From positions 16,767,555 to 16,831,554 of the forward strand of contig JANAVB010002199.1 of NCBI GenBank assembly GCA_029216955.1: a stretch of DNA of 64,000 nt. The letters are read 5' to 3'. This document shows, piece after piece, positions 58,145 through 64,000 of this stretch. The position numbers were made by a program, and so were the translations under genes. The DNA is from Iris pallida. Its lineage: Eukaryota > Streptophyta > Magnoliopsida > Asparagales > Iridaceae. Positions within the stretch are counted from its first letter, which is position 1, and the number at the start of each line of letters is the position of its first letter. Under the pieces are notes generated by a model that had not been told where the DNA came from, did no database searches, and saw only the letters and a program-made list of their open reading frames with translations.

Positions 58145-58978
58145 TTATTCATGGCCTTCTTTGTTCTTTTGGGCAAGTAACACACCCAATGAATGATCCA
58201 TAGCACGGACGTACATTAAGAACGGTATGCCCAAGATCGGTGGCACCAAGACTGGTGGGTTCATGAGATATCGCTTTATGTCATCAAATGCTCGTTGACA
58301 TTCTTCAGTCCAAATAAAAGAGACACCCTTCTTCATTAGTTGAGTAAATGGTCTGCATCGTCTAGACAGATTCGAAATAAATCTTCTGATGTACGCAAGT
58401 CGACCTTGGAATCCTCGTAGCTCTTTTAGGTTGCGTGGAGGACGCATCTCTTGAATGGCTTTGATCTTCTCGGGATCCATGTGTTTACCTTTAGAGGTAA
58501 TAACGAAGTCGAGAAATTTGCCACTAGAGACACCCAAGAATGACTTGGTGGGATTCATTTTGAGTTGATGTTGGCGCATGAGATTGAAGATAGTTCTCAA
58601 GTCTTGGATGTGATCTTCCTTTAGACGACTTTTGACGGCGATATCGTCAACGTAGCATTCGACAGTCTTGCACAGATGATCTCGAAAGATTGTACTCATG
58701 GCTCGTTGATAAGTTGCACCAGCGTTCTTGAGACCAAATGGCATTACGGTATAGCAGTAGACTACGCGAGGAGTGCGGAAAGAAGTATGTTTTTCATCTT
58801 CAGGATTCATCCGAATCTGATTGTATCCGGAGAATCCATCCATGAAAGATATTCGCTCGAACCCACAGGTGTTGTCAATCATGACGTCCGTGATAGGGAG
58901 AGGAAATTCATCTTTTGGATATGCTTCATTAAGATCCTGAAAGTCGATGCAGACTCGAACTTTGTCGGTTTTTTTCAA
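58145..58978 (-). CDS. Tat-1 pol: reverse transcriptase
   Basis: The frame includes VCIDFQDLNEAYPKD, Asp 47 (SFMDGFSGYNQI), FGLKNAGATYQRAM and the catalytic YVDD at 109-112, then the connection to RNase H (HSLGVLLAQ) before TAA at 58145-58147. It shares its frame with 58120-55997. The true start lies upstream in 58979-59302. Confidence 0.9.
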   Translation of the reverse strand: MKKTDKVRVCIDFQDLNEAYPKDEFPLPITDVMIDNTCGFERISFMDGFSGYNQIRMNPEDEKHTSFRTPRVVYCYTVMPFGLKNAGATYQRAMSTIFRDHLCKTVECYVDDIAVKSRLKEDHIQDLRTIFNLMRQHQLKMNPTKSFLGVSSGKFLDFVITSKGKHMDPEKIKAIQEMRPPRNLKELRGFQGRLAYIRRFISNLSRRCRPFTQLMKKGVSFIWTEECQRAFDDIKRYLMNPPVLVPPILGIPFLMYVRAMDHSLGVLLAQKNKEGHE

Positions 58979-59302
58979 AACTGGGACGACATTGGCTACC
59001 TAATCTGGATGCTGCTCTTCTCGAATAAAGCCACAAGCGATAAGCTTTTTGACTTCATCGTCGATCGCATCCATCATTTCTGGCTTGAAGCGTCGTTGTT
59101 GCTGTTTGACCGGTTTTGCATTTGGCAGGATATTCAATTTGTGAGTAGCAACTTTGGGATCTAGACCTGGCATGTCTTCATAGCTCCAGGCAAAGACATC
59201 AATGTATTCTTGAATAAGAAGAATTAATTCTTGCTTATCTGCCTTTGGAAGGTTCTTGCTGATAAATATTGGACGAGGTGACCCACTTTCTCCTACGTCA
59301 AT
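58979..59302 (-). pseudogene. Tat-1 pol: gag-pol linker and reverse transcriptase N-terminus with stops
   Basis: The minus strand keeps the pol-type reading (PRPIFISKNLP, ELILLIQEYIDVFAWSYEDM PG, GFIREEQHPD, ANVVPVLKK) but is bounded by TAA at 59303 and broken by a TAG near 59002 at a position that is Trp in relatives. These nonsense changes separate gag from pol. Confidence 0.75.
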
Positions 59303-62300
59303 TTAAACCAATTGATCTTCGGTAGGAGGTTCTCGTTGTTCGAATCGGAGTTCCCATTGGGTATCCATTCGTTGAGCCCAAGGATCTATTTTAGGATTTT
59401 CTTCAATGTCCTCGTCGTAGCCTTCTAGAAGTTCGACAGAGACCATGTTAGACGATACGATCAATCGATGAACTTGACCGATGCTGGTGTCAGAATTCCA
59501 TGATCTGGAATCAGAAGAGTTAGAGCGCTCCTCGCTATCGGATTCAGAGACTGCTGGGGATAAGACCGGAGGTGAAGCATATCCGAGATCTCTTTTGGTC
59601 CTGCTGTAATACATCTCTGATTTTTCTTTCGGAACAGCCGTACGGATAGGAGTTCTTCTACCCTTACCGTAGTTGAGGCCATTCTTGAAGTCATAACCCA
59701 TCTTCCGGATGATATCTTTTGATTGTTGACTGTAACGACCGAGTTGAAGATGCCCCGTATCGTTACTTTTGCTATCATCTGTATAGCTGAATTCTTGTTC
59801 TGGTCCTTTACTAAAAAGTATTGGACTCTCGCCTTTCTTTCGAACGGGAACAATACGATATGAGTCATTTGGATGTTCGAGTGAAACTTCTGTTTGAAGA
59901 GACTGTACAACTCCCATTGTAAATGATTGAAAGCTATCTAACATTTTCAAATAGCACTTAGCATGATAAATAACATCAGTATACTGGAAAGGAGATACTT
60001 TTTCATTGATATGTACATCTGTATTTACAGCAGGACCTGTAGCCTTAGCAGGCTTGGTCAGATTGATTACAAGAGGGGGAGAAGAAGAACGTGGAGGAGG
60101 ATTGGACTTGTTACGACGGAGGTCGATAACAAGCGGCTCCGAGGAGGTGAGCTCTATTTTTTTCTTGTTACGAGATAAATCAATAACAAGTGGCTCAGAA
60201 GAGGTGAGCTGCCTTTTTTCCTTGTTACGACGTAGGTCGATAACAAGTGGCTCAGAAGAGGTGAGCTCCCTTTGATCTTGACCTCCATCAGTTGGTTGCT
60301 TCTGGACTGGCAAGTGAATAGCCAGTGGTTTGGAGGATTGAGGACGAGAAACACGCCCTTTGATAGGTATGATAAGAGTGTCATTAGGCACTGCTTCTTG
60401 TTCTTCTTCGGTGTCCAGAGACAATACTACTTTCATGAACTCATCCTTGCACATACGAGCATCGTTGCAGTATGCTTCGACACCTTTGAACGGATAGAGA
60501 TCGGCAACCTCCTTTTGAACTTCTCCATTGTCATCGACATATTTGAAACATTGATGGAGAGTCGAAGGAACAATATTGTGTTCATGTAAGAATGGTCTCC
60601 CCAACAGAGTATTGTAAGAACAACCATGGTTGTCAATGATATAGAAGGTCACCTTTGTGCGGAGATTGCCTATTTGGAGTTTTAGGCGAATCTTGCCCAG
60701 AGGCTCACTCCTTCCCTGGTTGAACCCGAGGATGGTAGTAATTGTACTGGAGAGACTATGCACTGGGATCTTCAATGCATCTAACATTGTCTTCGGCATG
60801 ATGCTGAGGGCAGACCCTGGATCTATCAGAATACGATCAACTTTCATCGAGTCGACATATCCTGTATAGTATAGAGGACGGTCGTGCCTATTGTCCTCCA
60901 TCAGCATGTCATCCTGGGTGAAGGTAATGTTTGGAATTAACTCCAACACACTATGACAATGAAGACAAGAGACAGGCTCTGCTTTTGGCTTCTTCAGAAG
61001 GGCTAGACAGGTTTCTGCCTGCATAAGAGCTTCACTCAGAGTTTCTCGAGTCTCTTTGGAGAGGCGCAAGAGCTCGAAAATTGACAGCCGGGCCGGTGTA
61101 TTGGCTAGTTGAGCCAAGATATCAAAGTTGTAAGGCTTTTCATGTCCAGAAAAAGATAATTTCTTTAAAGGCTTATCGAAACGGACTTGTTGTTTGCCTT
61201 TGTCAGCTGCTGTCGGCTTGGAGGGAATGGGTACTACAACCGGTGAGGATGCAGTAGGGATGTCCTCAGTGGAAGCAGGTTCCACGGGAGCAGGCTCAGA
61301 AGAAGAAGCAGGATTCTCCTGAGCTTCAGGATATTCCTTTAGATAGGCTTTCCCTGATCTGGTGCCCAGCAGGATTTCCTCGTCAACTATGGGGTCAAAA
61401 GACACCATATTGCTGATCTTTGTTTTGCCCTTGGAGCGGTCTTTCTTCTTGGAGGAGGAAGAGGGAACTTCGAACTCTGAAGCAAGATCAGGGTGAATCC
61501 ACATAATCTTGCCACTATCTAGAGACAAGGGGACGAGACCTTCACTTCGTGGAGGAGGGAGATTCTCGATCTTAAGAGTAGCTTTGGGGATAGGAATGAC
61601 ACCGTGTTGTACCATCTGTGGCGGAAAGTCACCGAACTGAACTGAGACCATGTTTGCGGTAACAGTCTTCTCGTCTTGCTGCAGAGTGACAACACCAGCG
61701 TTGACTAGCTCCTGAATTTTGCCTTTGAGCACATAACATGCTCGAGTGGGATGCCCAATGAACCTGTGATAGACACAGTACTTAGGATGATCAGTCTTAC
61801 CGACCTCATCAGGCTTCTTCGGATCTGGGAGTTGGAACTTATTGCTTTTGATCAAGCAATCAAAGATGCTCACGGTGTCATTCTCGTCAAAAGAATACTC
61901 CACTTTCGGACGAGGTTCCCTTACTGGAGGTGCAGAAGGAGTAGAAGTAGACGACGTAGGTGGAGGAGCTACGTTGACCGCCAAAGATTCTTTGTTCTTC
62001 AAGTTGATGTTCAAAGTCTCTTTTTCCTTGTGGTTGTTTTGGCGATTACCACCACCCGATGTCTGGTGTTCATCCCGGTCGGGGTTAGACATGTGTACCC
62101 CTAGCTGTTTGAATTTGTCAGCACTAACTTCAGCTGCTTTAGCGTTGACAATGAAGGATGGCCAGTCTTGGAACTGAGTTGACCCCGTCCACATGCTGAT
62201 GATAGGCAAAAGATTTGCCTTGCAGGTGTCTATGGTGACAGCAGCCGGAGTTCCAGGAGGCATTTTTAAAGCTTCTCGGCGGAACCTTTCAATGAAACTC

Positions 62301-64000
62301 TCAGCAGTTTCATTGTGTCTTTGTTTGATTTTATTAAGGGCTGACATGGTCATGTCGTTGATCCCCTCATAGAATCGTTCCAAGAAGATTTGTTTTAGAC
62401 CTGAGAAGGAAGTGATACAGCCATCGGGCAAGCTCCTGTACCAATCGTATGCCACGCCGGCTAAACAGCCGACGAATATCCTGGTATGAAGAGCGTCATT
62501 TGGCTGAAGTTGGACAGTCATTACCTCGAAGTGGTTAATGAACTGACTGGGAGAAGTGCTGCCATCAAATAGGGAGATTGTTGGAATCTTGTACTTTAGA
62601 GGAAATGGGACTTCCTTCCATTCAACTGGGTAAGGTTGTTTGATCCCCAATCTCTGCAAATTGTCCTTCTCCTTGAAGGCCTCGAACTGAGTGCGTAGGA
62701 GTTTGACAGCTTCATTGGCATCCTCAACTGATATAGAAGGAGCAGGCTGAATCACAGTGTTAGGAGGAAGAACAGCGTGGTAAGCACTACCCCCAGTACC
62801 TGACTGACTGGGTGTAGGTTGAATCTGTACAGGAGGTATTTGAGGAGATGCTACCCCCAACCATGTATTGACAGGCACCGATGATGCTATGATCTCAGGA
62901 TTTGCAGCAGGTACAGTCGGTGGTACTGTATGTTGGGCCACAATGATAGAATGCATACTTGCAACCATTTCGGCCATAGTCTTCAGCTTGTCTTCTAGCG
63001 CAGCTATTCGCTGTTCTTGACTTGCTGAACTGGAAGCATCTGGATCTTCAGTGACAACATAAGCTGTCACTTCTCTAGGTACAGTGGAGGACACTGTCTG
63101 TTCCGAACTTTCACTGTATGCATCATAGTCAGAGAAAGAATCATCTCCTGAGTGAGAAAGAGGAAGATGACCGGAAGGATCTTGAAGATTCCTTTGACCG
63201 ATTGTGTCTCGGCTTCGGGATCTGGTATGTTGGAATACTCCATCAGAAGATTCTTGGAGTAGATCCAAATACCGCTGGCTTGGCTTGCGAGGCTTGCCGT
63301 GCTTGGAGCACTTCCTACCCCCAGTGTCTCTGGAAGTCATGTTGACGGAAGCGTACAGAACTTCGTCTTCATCTTCTGACATAGGTTCAGACGTTGCAAA
63401 GTTCAAACGATCGAAGACAGATCGTTTAGTTGTCTGACAGCAACACTTGATAACAACTTTGTGATTACAATGGTGTCCAAGTGGTTGCACTGGAGGTGTT
63501 GAGATATTGTCCCATTTTTGTTTGAGGTGTTCTCGGAGATCGGGAACAATGACGGGACGAGAAGAAGTTCGAGGGATATGTTCCTTGACAACATTCGGAA
63601 CATGGTTCCGGTTCTTCAAATGTTTTGTCCCTTGAGTGTATAAGGAAGTGCTCACTTCATTAGCATAGGTGTCATGATTTTTGATCCTGGAAGTTTGCCT
63701 CTGATACTGGTTGGTCTTCGGCATTGGCTGTTTGCGTTTCGCCGAAGTTGGTCTACTGAGATAAGTTCTTAGATCAGCAAACTCACCCCCAGGGGTTTCC
63801 GTCTGCGACACCAGCAATTTTCCCTGTTTTGAACGGGATATCTTGAGAGTTGGGAGATCTTGGAATTCTGATACCGGAGTAGGCAGAATACCTCTTTGAT
63901 CAGTACACCTCCCTTTGGCAAGGAGGGAAGAAGAACTCTTGTTGGAGAGAGTTCTTGTACTGACTGGTGCCGGAGCACGTTCAGTTTGATTTTCTACGAT
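59303..64000 (-). CDS. Tat-1 gag and protease (5' end beyond window)
   Basis: This minus-strand frame is open from the right edge to TAA 59303. It shows a long variable N-terminus, a Retrotrans_gag capsid domain at about 62640-62280 (TISLFDGSTSPSQF, ERFYEGINDM, ESFIERFRREA), a gypsy zinc-finger-like motif YCVYHRFIGHPTRACY near 61760, an aspartic protease site ILIDPGSALSIMP near 60810, Ser/Leu-rich tandem repeats (60095-60275) and a G-patch-like MGYDFKNGLNYGKGRR near 59700. At over 1560 codons it is long for gag-protease. The apparent TTG start at 63817 is not used: the frame is open past it. Confidence 0.85.
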   Translation of the reverse strand: MVENQTERAPAPVSTRTLSNKSSSSLLAKGRCTDQRGILPTPVSEFQDLPTLKISRSKQGKLLVSQTETPGGEFADLRTYLSRPTSAKRKQPMPKTNQYQRQTSRIKNHDTYANEVSTSLYTQGTKHLKNRNHVPNVVKEHIPRTSSRPVIVPDLREHLKQKWDNISTPPVQPLGHHCNHKVVIKCCCQTTKRSVFDRLNFATSEPMSEDEDEVLYASVNMTSRDTGGRKCSKHGKPRKPSQRYLDLLQESSDGVFQHTRSRSRDTIGQRNLQDPSGHLPLSHSGDDSFSDYDAYSESSEQTVSSTVPREVTAYVVTEDPDASSSASQEQRIAALEDKLKTMAEMVASMHSIIVAQHTVPPTVPAANPEIIASSVPVNTWLGVASPQIPPVQIQPTPSQSGTGGSAYHAVLPPNTVIQPAPSISVEDANEAVKLLRTQFEAFKEKDNLQRLGIKQPYPVEWKEVPFPLKYKIPTISLFDGSTSPSQFINHFEVMTVQLQPNDALHTRIFVGCLAGVAYDWYRSLPDGCITSFSGLKQIFLERFYEGINDMTMSALNKIKQRHNETAESFIERFRREALKMPPGTPAAVTIDTCKANLLPIISMWTGSTQFQDWPSFIVNAKAAEVSADKFKQLGVHMSNPDRDEHQTSGGGNRQNNHKEKETLNINLKNKESLAVNVAPPPTSSTSTPSAPPVREPRPKVEYSFDENDTVSIFDCLIKSNKFQLPDPKKPDEVGKTDHPKYCVYHRFIGHPTRACYVLKGKIQELVNAGVVTLQQDEKTVTANMVSVQFGDFPPQMVQHGVIPIPKATLKIENLPPPRSEGLVPLSLDSGKIMWIHPDLASEFEVPSSSSKKKDRSKGKTKISNMVSFDPIVDEEILLGTRSGKAYLKEYPEAQENPASSSEPAPVEPASTEDIPTASSPVVVPIPSKPTAADKGKQQVRFDKPLKKLSFSGHEKPYNFDILAQLANTPARLSIFELLRLSKETRETLSEALMQAETCLALLKKPKAEPVSCLHCHSVLELIPNITFTQDDMLMEDNRHDRPLYYTGYVDSMKVDRILIDPGSALSIMPKTMLDALKIPVHSLSSTITTILGFNQGRSEPLGKIRLKLQIGNLRTKVTFYIIDNHGCSYNTLLGRPFLHEHNIVPSTLHQCFKYVDDNGEVQKEVADLYPFKGVEAYCNDARMCKDEFMKVVLSLDTEEEQEAVPNDTLIIPIKGRVSRPQSSKPLAIHLPVQKQPTDGGQDQRELTSSEPLVIDLRRNKEKRQLTSSEPLVIDLSRNKKKIELTSSEPLVIDLRRNKSNPPPRSSSPPLVINLTKPAKATGPAVNTDVHINEKVSPFQYTDVIYHAKCYLKMLDSFQSFTMGVVQSLQTEVSLEHPNDSYRIVPVRKKGESPILFSKGPEQEFSYTDDSKSNDTGHLQLGRYSQQSKDIIRKMGYDFKNGLNYGKGRRTPIRTAVPKEKSEMYYSRTKRDLGYASPPVLSPAVSESDSEERSNSSDSRSWNSDTSIGQVHRLIVSSNMVSVELLEGYDEDIEENPKIDPWAQRMDTQWELRFEQREPPTEDQLV
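60095..60275 (-). repeat. In-frame tandem repeat LTSSEPLVIDLRRNK in Tat-1 gag-protease
   Basis: Three close copies of a 19-20 residue unit and a fourth weaker one (SSSPPLVINL) follow each other between the protease and the G-patch-like region. The unit is 57-60 bp. Confidence 0.85.

Larger units (their letters stand above)
16817..64000 (-). mobile_element. Tat-1: outer Tat-lineage Ty3/gypsy element (5' end beyond window)
   Basis: In its own direction (right to left) it has gag-protease (64000-59303), reverse transcriptase, RNase H, a second archaeal-type RNase H and integrase (about 59300-55997), then two plus-strand antisense genes, a polypurine tract at 17649 and the 3' LTR 16817-17648. 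The dual RNase H and antisense ORFs between integrase and 3' LTR mark the Tat lineage. Its antisense gene is split by Tekay-1 (20026-52054). Stops in pol and in the antisense gene show it is dead. The base before the LTR is in TCGAT; the partner duplication is outside the window. Confidence 0.85.

Overview
The window is nuclear DNA from a flowering plant; I cannot name the species. The evidence is intron-containing genes with plant splice sites, a U-box receptor-like kinase, a clathrin heavy chain fragment, MITEs, and plant-type Ty3/gypsy retrotransposons of the Tekay (Del) and Tat lineages. I saw no bacterial, organellar, tRNA or rRNA genes.

Left part, 1-16816. The minus strand carries two exons of a U-box protein kinase running off the left edge. 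Immediately upstream of them is an exon-by-exon fragment of a clathrin heavy chain gene, fused to the kinase piece and partly tandemly duplicated at the junction. The introns and flanks hold a 5'-truncated LINE with a 13-bp target duplication, several MITEs (one hAT-like with an 8-bp duplication, one PIF-like), an RTE-type LINE relic, and a 2.4-kb Mutator-like element (10-bp target duplication) packed with arrays of hairpins. A solo gypsy LTR with a 5-bp target duplication lies at 14033-15936.

Right part, 16817-64000. This is one nest of four LTR retrotransposons. The outer element (Tat-1, minus strand) begins with its 3' LTR at 16817 and runs off the right edge in gag. Tekay-1 (minus, 20026-52054, duplication ATGAA) is inserted in the antisense gene of Tat-1. 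Tekay-1 in turn contains Tat-2 (minus, 23835-34702, duplication CACCA) in its integrase region and Tekay-2 (plus, 36582-47077, duplication CAGGT) in its gag-protease region. Tekay-2 is the youngest-looking: it is complete, with near-identical LTRs and a single nonsense codon. Tekay-1 also carries an inverted internal block with deletions at both ends. Tat-2 keeps both LTRs but has lost everything from the primer site to mid-integrase.

How the genes relate. Both Tat elements have, between integrase and 3' LTR, a plus-strand multi-exon gene antisense to pol. It has its own TATA box, introns and poly(A) signal, and encodes a plant-mobile-domain-like N-terminal region and a coiled-coil C-terminal region. 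Tat-1 has a second, intact, 118-codon antisense ORF with its own TATA box. GCGCA-rich short repeats recur in the LTRs or antisense-gene introns of all four elements, although they belong to two lineages.
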